64,000 bases of DNA, from NCBI RefSeq assembly GCF_027497215.1, contig NZ_CP114904.1, positions 5,351,001-5,415,000 on the forward strand, read 5' to 3'. A program made the translations under genes and the position numbers. Shown here piece after piece: positions 52,801-64,000 of the stretch; within the stretch, counting starts at the first letter, position 1; every line of letters starts with the position of its first letter. Below the pieces are notes generated by a model that worked only from the letters and a program-made list of their open reading frames with translations, searched no databases and was not told the origin of the DNA. The DNA comes from Micromonospora sp. WMMD812. Its GTDB lineage: Bacteria; Actinomycetota; Actinomycetes; Mycobacteriales; Micromonosporaceae.

Positions 52801-55683
52801 CCCGATGTTCTGGCCGCCGCCGGCGGTGTCGCCGGTGGTCTCCCGCTGCACGCCCGGGTCGCCGCCGCCGGTGCTGCCCGGCGCGCGGCCGGTGGCGGTG
52901 AAGTACTCGGCCTGCTTGCGCTTGGGCTGGAGCTGCTCGATGGCCCGACCGGTGAGCGGGCCGGCCCCGCCGGTGCCGCCGTTGTCGGTGTAGGTCGCCT
53001 CGAAGACGCTGAAGACGTTGGCCTCGGCGCCGTGCCCGGAGGCGAGCGAGGTCTGGACCGTGCCGGTGCAGCCGGTGTGCTGCTCCAGCGGGTGGGCGTG
53101 CTCGTCGTGGCCGAGCAGCACCTGGAGCTGGACCCGGTCGCAGTCGATTTCCCCGTCCTCCGGGTCGGTCACCTTGACCGTGTAGCGGACCTGGTCACCC
53201 CAGTCGAAGAAGCCGCCGTCCGGCGGGAACTCGATCGTCACCGTCGGCGCGGTGTTGCCCACGGTGATCGGCACGTTCGCCACCGCGGTGCGGCCCTTCG
53301 GGTTGGTGACGGTGAGCTGCGCGGTGTAGCTGCCCGCGGCGGCGTAGGTGTGCGTCGGGTTGGCCTCGGTGGAGGTCTGCCCGTCGCCGAACGCCCACGC
53401 GTAGGTGAGCGTGCCACCGTCGGGGTCCCGGGAGCCCGCGCTGGAGAAGGCCACGGTCAGCGGCGCCGGCCCGGAGGTCGGGGTGGCGGCCGCGACCGCG
53501 ATCGGCGCACGGTCACCGGCGATGTAGTCGATCCGGTAGACGCCGGAGTTGTCGTTGTTGCCGCCGAAGCCGCTGCCCCACTCGATGAGGTAGAGCGCGC
53601 CGTCCGGGCCGAACTCGAAGTCCATCGGACGGATCAGGCTCATGCCGGTGAGCAGCTGGTTGATGTCCACCAGCGACTTGCCGTCGGCGGTCACCTGCAT
53701 CGTGTACATCTTCGACTGGTTCCACTCGCCGAAGAGCGCCTTGCCGTCGTAGTACGCCGGCCACTTCCGCTCCGAGTTGAGGTCGGCGTCGTACCGGTAG
53801 ACCGGACCGCCCATCGGGGCGCCGCCGCCACCGATCTCCGGGAAGAGCGGGTTGCCGCTGTAGTCGTAGTCGACGGTCGCCGGGATGACCGGCGGCAGGG
53901 CGGTGAGGCCGGTGTTGTTCGGCGAGTTGTTCACCGGCGCCGCGCAGTCGAACTTCGGACCGCTCGGGCCGGACGGGAACGTGTAGTCGTTGTAGGCGTA
54001 GTTGGCCCCGGTGCAGTACGGCCAGCCGTAGTTGCCGGGGGTGCCCACGATGTTCCACTCCACCGTGCCCTCGGGGCCCCGGTTCGGGTTGGCCGCGTTG
54101 GCGTCCGGCCCATAGTCACCGACGTAGAGGGTGTCGGTGCCCAGGTCGATGCCGATCCGGAACGGGTTGCGGAAGCCCATGGCGAAGATCTCCGGCCGGG
54201 TCTTCTCGGTGCCCGGCGGGAAGAGGTTGCCGGCCGGGATGGTGTACGTGCCGTCGTCCTCCGGGTGGATCCGGAGCACCTTGCCGCGCAGGTCGTTGGT
54301 GTTGGCGGAGGTGCGCTGCGCGTCGTAGTCCTGCCGACCCGGCCGCTCGTCGATCGGGGTGAACGCGTCCGACTCGAACGGGTTGGTGTTGTCTCCGGTC
54401 GCCAGGTAGAGGTTGCCCGCCGAGTCGAAGGCCATGCTGCCGCCGGCGTGGCAGCAGGTGTTGCGCTGGGTGTCGACCCGCAGCACCTGCTTCTCGCTGG
54501 CCGGGTCGATGGTGTCGCCGGTCACCGTGAACCGAGACACCAGGTTGCGCGCGACGCCGTCGTTCGGGGCGTAGTAGAGGTAGACCCACTTGTTGGTGGC
54601 GAAGTCCGGGTCGAGCCGGATGCCGATCAGGCCGTCCTCGTTGCCGGTGAACACGTCCAGGTCGACCGCGGTGACCGTGCTGCCGGTGTCCGGCTTCACG
54701 ATCTGCACCCGGCCGTCGCGCTCGATGTAGAAGACCCGCCCGTCCGGGGCGATGTCCAGCTCCATCGGGTTGCTGGTGTTGCTGTCCAGCGTGACCTTCT
54801 CGAAGCTGGCGGTCTTCGAGGCGCCGCAGTCGGCGTCCGCCACACCCGCGGCGGTGCGGATGCCGCCGAGCAGGTGACCGAGGAACTCCGGCTCGGCGTA
54901 CGACTCCCGGGTGTGGCCACCACCCGTGTACCAGGATCGGCCGCCGTCGAAGTCCTGGCACCAGGCGATCGGGTGGTCGGCGCCCATCGCGCCGGCGCCC
55001 GGGGCGTAGCTGTTCTCGTCCAGGCTGGCCAGCACGTGCACGTCGGGCCGCGGGTTGGACTGGTAGTTGTACCACTCGTCGAACCGGGACCAGCGCTCCG
55101 GCAGCCCCGCGGTCGCCGGGTGGGCGTGGTCCTCGACCTTGACCGTGGCCTGTTGGTTCGCCGGGTGGCTGGCGAAGTACGCGCCGACCAGGTCGCCGTA
55201 CCAGGCCCAGCTGTACTCGGTGTCCGAGGCGGCGTGGATGCCGACGTAGCCGCCGCCGGCGCGGATGTAGCGCTCGAACGCCGCCTGCTGCTCGGCGTCC
55301 AGCACGTCGCCGGTCGTGGAGAGCCAGATCACCGCCTGGTACTTCGCCAGGTTGGTGTCGGTGAACGCGCCGCCCTCCTCGGTGGTGTCCACCGTGAAGC
55401 CGTTGGCCGCGCCGAGCTGCTGGATGGCGGCGATGCCGGTGGGAATGGAGTCGTGTCGGAAGCCGGCGGTCTTCGAGAAGACCAGGACGGAGAAGGGCTC
55501 GTCGGCCGCCGCGGCGGCCTGGGCCGGTGTGATCTGGGCCGCGGCCGGGGCGGCCTGGGCGGCTCGTGGGGCGGCCTGCGCGGCGGCCGGAGCCGCCTGG
55601 GCGGGCGCGCCGAACAGGCTGGTCGAGACGAGAGCGAGGGACAGGGTCGCGGTGACGGAAATACGGGCACGACGACGGGACAC
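49846..55683 (-). CDS. Giant secreted multidomain protein: ThuA, sugar dehydrogenase propeller, PKD, Con A-like and FIMAH domains
   Basis: A 1945-residue exported protein. GTG at 55683 is chosen for the AGGAGG just upstream and the signal peptide that follows (cut near AQA-AP, residue 30). Order: Ala/Gln-rich spacer; ThuA-like domain (~64-282); glucose/sorbosone dehydrogenase-like beta-propeller (~294-720); PKD (~727-807); CBM6-like region (~920-1060); PKD (~1064-1147); two related Con A-like/DUF1349 domains (~1160-1557); three OmpL47-like repeats (~1561-1825); and a helical C-terminal FIMAH-like domain (~1831-1907). It probably binds and oxidises or hydrolyses polysaccharide-derived sugars outside the cell; substrate unknown. 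Domain limits are estimates. Confidence 0.88.
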   Translation of the reverse strand: MSRRRARISVTATLSLALVSTSLFGAPAQAAPAAAQAAPRAAQAAPAAAQITPAQAAAAADEPFSVLVFSKTAGFRHDSIPTGIAAIQQLGAANGFTVDTTEEGGAFTDTNLAKYQAVIWLSTTGDVLDAEQQAAFERYIRAGGGYVGIHAASDTEYSWAWYGDLVGAYFASHPANQQATVKVEDHAHPATAGLPERWSRFDEWYNYQSNPRPDVHVLASLDENSYAPGAGAMGADHPIAWCQDFDGGRSWYTGGGHTRESYAEPEFLGHLLGGIRTAAGVADADCGASKTASFEKVTLDSNTSNPMELDIAPDGRVFYIERDGRVQIVKPDTGSTVTAVDLDVFTGNEDGLIGIRLDPDFATNKWVYLYYAPNDGVARNLVSRFTVTGDTIDPASEKQVLRVDTQRNTCCHAGGSMAFDSAGNLYLATGDNTNPFESDAFTPIDERPGRQDYDAQRTSANTNDLRGKVLRIHPEDDGTYTIPAGNLFPPGTEKTRPEIFAMGFRNPFRIGIDLGTDTLYVGDYGPDANAANPNRGPEGTVEWNIVGTPGNYGWPYCTGANYAYNDYTFPSGPSGPKFDCAAPVNNSPNNTGLTALPPVIPATVDYDYSGNPLFPEIGGGGAPMGGPVYRYDADLNSERKWPAYYDGKALFGEWNQSKMYTMQVTADGKSLVDINQLLTGMSLIRPMDFEFGPDGALYLIEWGSGFGGNNDNSGVYRIDYIAGDRAPIAVAAATPTSGPAPLTVAFSSAGSRDPDGGTLTYAWAFGDGQTSTEANPTHTYAAAGSYTAQLTVTNPKGRTAVANVPITVGNTAPTVTIEFPPDGGFFDWGDQVRYTVKVTDPEDGEIDCDRVQLQVLLGHDEHAHPLEQHTGCTGTVQTSLASGHGAEANVFSVFEATYTDNGGTGGAGPLTGRAIEQLQPKRKQAEYFTATGRAPGSTGGGDPGVQRETTGDTAGGGQNIGFIEDGDWWSLSPANLTNITDIRFRAASATTGGRIEVRAGAVDGPLVASATVPGTGAWQTYTDVTAPVTGAASGSLYFVAKDPGGGAGSLLNVNWMDFLGRGVTENAPPVVSATATPATGTAPVTVAFDGTATDAEGDTPLTYAWDFGDGGTASTLDASHTYTSPGTFTATLTVTDSKGAKSYATVPVRVDAPNTSCFGARSDDFTGTSLDKARWSVVRENQLYSVSDGALRLPTAVGDLYGARNDATNLVLQPAPAGAWQATTRVTLPVTANYQQAGLLIYGDDENYAKLDLLYSGSRRVEFIRETAGAPRNEAADSVAAPVGDTLHLRLTSDGTNLTAAVSADGQTFTPVGRSAALAGITNPRIGLFALNGGTDAPVVEAAFDWFQVAPDEPAGPVQPSDEFTGDTLDKCRWDAILRENPAGYRVTGGALRIDVPNGDIYGSGNTGPANFILQNAPSGDWTLETKVDGSLLNEQYQQAGLIVHADDDNYLKFDYIVDNQPGQPVTRRIEFRSEIGGAVQNPQPEAGNLTGSVWYLRLARSGDTFTASYSADGTTWTALTALTNTAVGATPKVGLFTLGANQTASKTAGFDYFRLSTETADETAPVTTAAVSGTPTAGWHTGPVTVTLTAADEDGGSGLAGTAYQLDGATTWTDYTGPVQVTGDGAHEVRFRSTDQAGNVEPTKTVAVKIDATAPVTSASFAPANDEGWHDGTIPVVLTSTDAGSGVKAVEWSLDGGAWTPYSAPVEVTGDGQHELLFRATDNAGNAETLKSAVLRIDGTKPTLLVSGIADGQLYGDSQDVRVSWQAVDPTSGLASVVGQLDGRPYASGTLQAMYELPLGLHELTVTATDKAGNQTTSEVRFFVTTSFRDLQNLLDRFKATGRLSAKAHKQLSAKLSDARKSEAAGNDKKAVKQLTEFRTLAADTKLVPEAEVRDVLIRDADAMIVRLGGAASKAGVKANDGASVDGAGRLGGDATRLAPGRRL

Positions 55684-55983
55684 GCCGCCTCCTATGTCGC
55701 GGTGGACAGGGATCGCGGGGGCCGGCTCGCCGAAGACCGTCCCAGGTGGAGCCGGTGCGAATGCCGTGCCAGGGCAGCCACGCCGGCATTTTGTCGAATC
55801 GCTGAACAAATTAATTCCGCTGGATGCGTGTCGGGCAAGATGCCGGCCGGTAACGGTTTGGCAACGGCAGGCGACATTCCGAACAGGACAGCATGAAGCG
55901 ACCAGTCGGATTCGCCGTCAGCGCCCCCGAGGGGACGCCGGCAGGGCTCCGCCGCCGGTCCGCCGGCCGCCGCCGACCCCGTC

Positions 55984-56012
55984 TTGGCAGGCCGGCGGAT
56001 CTGTCGTACGGT
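55984..56012 (+). promoter_or_regulatory. Promoter of the thiamine operon
   Basis: TTGGCA (55984-55989) and TACGGT (56007-56012) with a 17-base spacer. The predicted start is near the first base of the TPP riboswitch. Together with the riboswitch it accounts for most of the 436-base gap after the minus-strand gene; the rest holds an AT-rich patch (55795-55815) of unknown role. Confidence 0.6.
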
Positions 56013-56020
56013 GACCTCAG

Positions 56021-56111
56021 TACCCACGGGAGCCCGGTGGACCGGGCTGAGAGGGGGGCTGTGAGCCCCCGACCGTCGAACCTGATCCGGGTAATGCCGG
56101 CGCAGGGAGGA
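56021..56111 (+). promoter_or_regulatory. TPP riboswitch (THI element)
   Basis: Conserved landmarks are all present: ACGGGAGCCC at the start, CTGAGA (56047-56052), a variable GC hairpin, and GAACCTGATCCGGGTAAT then GCCGGCGCAGGGAG. The last part of the aptamer carries the GGGAGGAG ribosome site of thiE, so thiamine pyrophosphate binding is expected to hide the site and stop translation. Covers the whole thi operon. Confidence 0.96.
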
Positions 56112-56119
56112 GCGTTGCC

Positions 56120-56739
56120 ATGCCGTCCCTTGGGCGACTGCATCTGATCACCGACACCCGACCCGGGCGAGATCCGCTCGCCGTGGTCCGGGCCGCCCTG
56201 TCGGCGGCCCACGCCGACCTGGTGGTGCAGGTCCGGGTCGAGGACTCCGCCACCGACCGCGAGGCGTACGACCTGACCCGCCGGGTGGTGGCGCTCTGCG
56301 CGCCGTACGGAGCCCGCTGCCTGGTCAACGACCGGCTGCACGTGGCGTTGGCGGTGGACGCCGCCGGCGGGCACGTCGGCGCGGACGATCTGCCGGTCGA
56401 GGCGGCCCGCCGGGTCCTCGGCCCGACCGCCGTGCTCGGCGCCACCGCCCGGGAACCGGGCACGGCCGCCGACGCCGTCGCCGCGGGCGCCAGCTACCTC
56501 GGGGTGGGCCCCTGCCACCCCACCACCACCAAGGAGGGCCTGCCGGCGCCGATCGGGGTGGCCGGCGTACGGGCGATCGCCGAGGCGGTGGACGTGCCGG
56601 TGATCGCCATCGGCGGGGTGACCGCGGCCAGCGTGCCGGCGCTGCGGGCGGCCGGGGCGTATGGGGTGGCGGTGGTCGGCGCGCTCTCCGCCGCCGCCGA
56701 TCCGGCCCGTGCCGCCGCCGAGCTGATCGAGGCGCTGAC

Positions 56740-56746
<7 letters not shown>
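56120..56746 (+). CDS. thiE: Thiamine phosphate synthase
   Basis: A 208-residue TIM-barrel enzyme joining HMP-PP and thiazole phosphate to give thiamine phosphate. ATG with GGGAGGAG 9 bases upstream. VNDR (70-71), the DD pair (89-90) and the phosphate loop GPCHPTTTK (130-138) match the family, as does AIGGVTAASV. The usual QxREK lysine is replaced: the segment reads VQVRVED with Glu41, so activity should be tested. It is the first gene after the TPP riboswitch; its stop overlaps thiO. Confidence 0.88.
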
Positions 56747-62101
<5,355 letters not shown>

Positions 62102-62147
62102 GCCGAGCGGGGTGTCCGGCAACGCCGGACACCCCGGACTCGGCTGG
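62102..62147 (+). terminator. Terminator after thiC
   Basis: A 12-bp inner stem GGGGTGTCCGGC/GCCGGACACCCC with loop AAC, plus an outer GCCGAG/CTCGGC, followed by TGGTTT. It starts at the thiC stop and ends the thi operon. Confidence 0.8.
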
Positions 62148-62263
62148 TTTCAGAGGACGTTTGATCGGTGACGCCCGGGCGACCCGACACGCCGCGACAC
62201 GAATTAGCCGAACCGTCAACGATCACGCCGGCTCCCCGGCGGCCCACGCCCGGCCCCGCCGGC

Positions 62264-64000
62264 TCAGTCGCGGTGGTGGCGGCCCGTCGAGCGTAGTGAC
62301 CGGCGGCCGCTCTCCTGCTCGGGCTCGTTGTCCGTCACCGGCTTGCCCAACCCGGCGACCCAGTCCACGTACTCCTCGTCCTGCGCCGCCAGCGGCTCCG
62401 GCTCGGCGGGCTCGTCCTCCGCGTCGCGGGACCGGTTGCGCCGGAACAGCCCGAGCCGCCCCCGGCCCCGCCCGCCGGACTGCTCGGTGCCCGGCTCGCC
62501 GGTGGACGTGTCGGCCGTCCCGGTCGATCCCTCCGTCACGGCCGTCGTGTCGGCCGCTTCCGACCCGGCCGACGGCGCGTCCGGCGCGGTGTGTCGCGGC
62601 CCTGTGGATGTCGGCCCGGCCCGCCGCGCGGTGGCGAGCGCCTCCCAGCTGGCCGCCCTGTTGAGATCGGGCAGCGGCGCCCGGTGCCGTGCCCGGGGCG
62701 TGGACTCCGACGTCTCCTCCGGCTCCGATCGGGCCGGGTCGGGGCCCACTGGCGCGGACCGCGGCGGGACCGGCCAGGCCGGGGCGACCGACCGGGCCGG
62801 CCGGACTCCGCCCTGGGGTTCGGTCCCCGCGTGGGTGCCGCTGGTCGGCTCGTCGGCCGGCCGGAGGAGCCTGGGTTCCGCGCCGTCGGCGGGGTGCGTT
62901 CCGGCGGTCGGCCAGGCCGCACCCTCCGACTCGGAATCGGTGTGGGTGGCCTGGGCGGGCTCGTCGACCGGCCGCCCGACGCGCTGCCGGACCGGCTTCC
63001 CCACCGCGTTGGCGCTGGACGCCGCACCGGTGCTCGACGTGGTGCCGCTGCGTGATTCGGGGCCGCTGCTCGACGCGGTGTCGCTGTCCGTTGCGGCGTC
63101 GCTGCCGCGGGTGCTCGGTGTGGCCTTGGCGCTCGCTGTGGGGCGAGACGCCGGAGTCGATGTGCCGGTCTGGTTGTCGCCGGAGGGCGGTCCACCGGCT
63201 GTCGACGAGGCGCCGGCCGGACCGGCGCCTGCGGCCTCGGCCGGCGCCGTAGCGGAGCTGGCGCCGGTGACGCTGCCACCGGTGGTGTCCGTGGTGTCGC
63301 CGGGCGCGGCGGCCGACTTCGGTGTCGACTTCGACTTGCGGGTCCGCCGTGGCTTCGGCGCCGCGGCCGCCGTTGCCGGTACGCCCCCGCCCCTGCGGTT
63401 CGCCGGCTGGTCGTCGCCAGAACCGGCGGTGGGCTGAGCGGCGGTGGGCTCGTCGCCGGTGGCCTGCTTGGCCGAGGCCCGGGTAGCGGCGGTCCGTCCG
63501 GTCGCGGGCCGCTTGGTAGCGCCACGATCGGTGGCCGCCACGTCGGTCGCGCCCGGCTTGGCCACGCCCTGGTCGGTCGCGGCCTGGCCGGTGGGGACCC
63601 GGTCGGTGGGGGCCCGGTCGGTGGCCGCCCGTGCGGCGGCGGAACGGGCCGGTGCGGCGTCGGCGGCGCTGCCAGGCCGTGTTCGCGGTCGTGCGGTGCC
63701 GCCGATGGTGTCCGACCCGGTGCCGGCGTCGGTCGCCGAGCCATCTCGCCCCGCACCGTCCTCCGGCCGGGCGCTGTGGGGCTTCGAGCGGTATGCCTCA
63801 GAGGCATAAATATGACCCTGAGGCATACCGCTCGCAGGGATACCGGCGGCGGTCCGCTCCGCGTCGGCTGCGGCGTCGGGACCGCTGGACGGGGCGGCGG
63901 AGCCGGGCCTGGAGACGGCGCCGTCGGCCGGCGCGGGCGCGTTGGCCGACGCGGGGTCGGCGGCCGTGGTGTGCGCCGTGCTGTGGGCCCCCGCGCCTTG
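62264..64000 (-). CDS. Thr/Ala/Pro-rich disordered protein (5' partial)
   Basis: At least 578 residues; the frame is open to the right edge, so the start is outside the window and the ATG at 63826 is internal. Most of it is low complexity: Ala/Thr/Gly/Arg repeats (ATDRAPTDRVPTGQAATDQ-style) then Ser/Thr/Pro-rich stretches. Only the last ~60 residues (QDEEYVDWVAGLGKPVTDNE) look conserved-like. No signal or enzyme motif is seen. A GAGGCATA-type palindrome (63785-63834) is read in frame. Function not assigned. Confidence 0.65.
   Translation of the reverse strand, partial: QGAGAHSTAHTTAADPASANAPAPADGAVSRPGSAAPSSGPDAAADAERTAAGIPASGMPQGHIYASEAYRSKPHSARPEDGAGRDGSATDAGTGSDTIGGTARPRTRPGSAADAAPARSAAARAATDRAPTDRVPTGQAATDQGVAKPGATDVAATDRGATKRPATGRTAATRASAKQATGDEPTAAQPTAGSGDDQPANRRGGGVPATAAAAPKPRRTRKSKSTPKSAAAPGDTTDTTGGSVTGASSATAPAEAAGAGPAGASSTAGGPPSGDNQTGTSTPASRPTASAKATPSTRGSDAATDSDTASSSGPESRSGTTSSTGAASSANAVGKPVRQRVGRPVDEPAQATHTDSESEGAAWPTAGTHPADGAEPRLLRPADEPTSGTHAGTEPQGGVRPARSVAPAWPVPPRSAPVGPDPARSEPEETSESTPRARHRAPLPDLNRAASWEALATARRAGPTSTGPRHTAPDAPSAGSEAADTTAVTEGSTGTADTSTGEPGTEQSGGRGRGRLGLFRRNRSRDAEDEPAEPEPLAAQDEEYVDWVAGLGKPVTDNEPEQESGRRSLRSTGRHHRD
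63785..63834. repeat. Palindromic element with three GAGGCATA/TATGCCTC copies, in frame
   Basis: Perfect 17-base arms (63785-63801 with 63818-63834) enclose a 16-base centre AGGCATAAATATGACC. The left arm holds a second palindrome TATGCCTC-A-GAGGCATA (63792-63808). The octamer appears three times here and twice in the 49156-49203 element. It encodes about 17 residues (including MPQGHIYASEAY) of the surrounding gene. Confidence 0.85.

Noticed and set aside
50134..55896. A 1920-codon plus-strand frame opposite the giant ThuA-type gene
   Set aside because: Arg/Val/Gly-rich composition without domains; the minus-strand frame has a signal peptide and clear families.
63824..63826. An ATG inside the palindrome as the start of the last gene
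   Set aside because: The frame stays open to the window edge with similar composition, so the true start is further upstream.

Overview
This window comes from a high-GC actinomycete, most likely of the Micromonospora/Salinispora group. The evidence is strong G/C third-position bias, frequent GTG and TTG starts, operons coupled by 4-base GTGA/ATGA overlaps, AGGAGG-like ribosome binding sites and TTGxxx-N17/18-TAxxxT promoters. The gene order rpmG-hadA-hadB-tRNA(Trp)-secE-nusG-rplK-rplA is a known actinobacterial arrangement. The genus is inferred; no rRNA lies in the window.

Layout. 1-2154: the end of a membrane-anchored GAF-GGDEF-EAL cyclic-di-GMP enzyme. 2.2-9.7 kb: tRNA-Thr, tRNA-Met, rpmG, a hadAB-type MaoC dehydratase pair, tRNA-Trp, secE, nusG, rplK, rplA, an inserted ABC exporter, then rplJ-rplL behind an L10-type leader with an attenuator. 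10.2-17.7 kb: rpoB-rpoC. 17.7-19.3 kb: two small membrane proteins. 19.9-24.4 kb: str operon (rpsL, rpsG, fusA, tuf). 24.7-34.3 kb: S10 and spc clusters (rpsJ to rplO). 34.6-37.5 kb: secY, adk, map. 38.5-43.4 kb: infA, rpmJ, rpsM, rpsK, rpsD, rpoA, rplQ, truA. Almost the whole core translation and transcription machinery is on one strand.

43.5-55.7 kb is accessory: a Pro-rich membrane protein, an RsmC-like methyltransferase, an ABC-F ATPase coupled to a nucleotidyltransferase, an aldo/keto reductase, a small secreted protein, and a giant secreted ThuA/sugar-dehydrogenase/PKD/FIMAH protein. 56.0-62.1 kb is a TPP-riboswitch-controlled thiamine operon: thiE, thiO, thiS, thiG, a tenI-like gene, thiD and thiC. 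thiC makes HMP-P and thiD phosphorylates it. thiO/S/G (with tenI) make the thiazole, and thiE joins the halves. The window ends inside a long Thr/Ala/Pro-rich protein on the minus strand.

The least-explained signals are: (i) two palindromic elements sharing the octamer GAGGCATA/TATGCCTC, one intergenic and one read in frame inside a gene; (ii) a hairpin repeat read in frame at the start of the tenI-like gene; (iii) five 33-bp tandem repeats encoding the tail of an ABC ATPase; and (iv) several strong uncharacterised hairpins in the leaders and gaps of the ribosomal protein operons.
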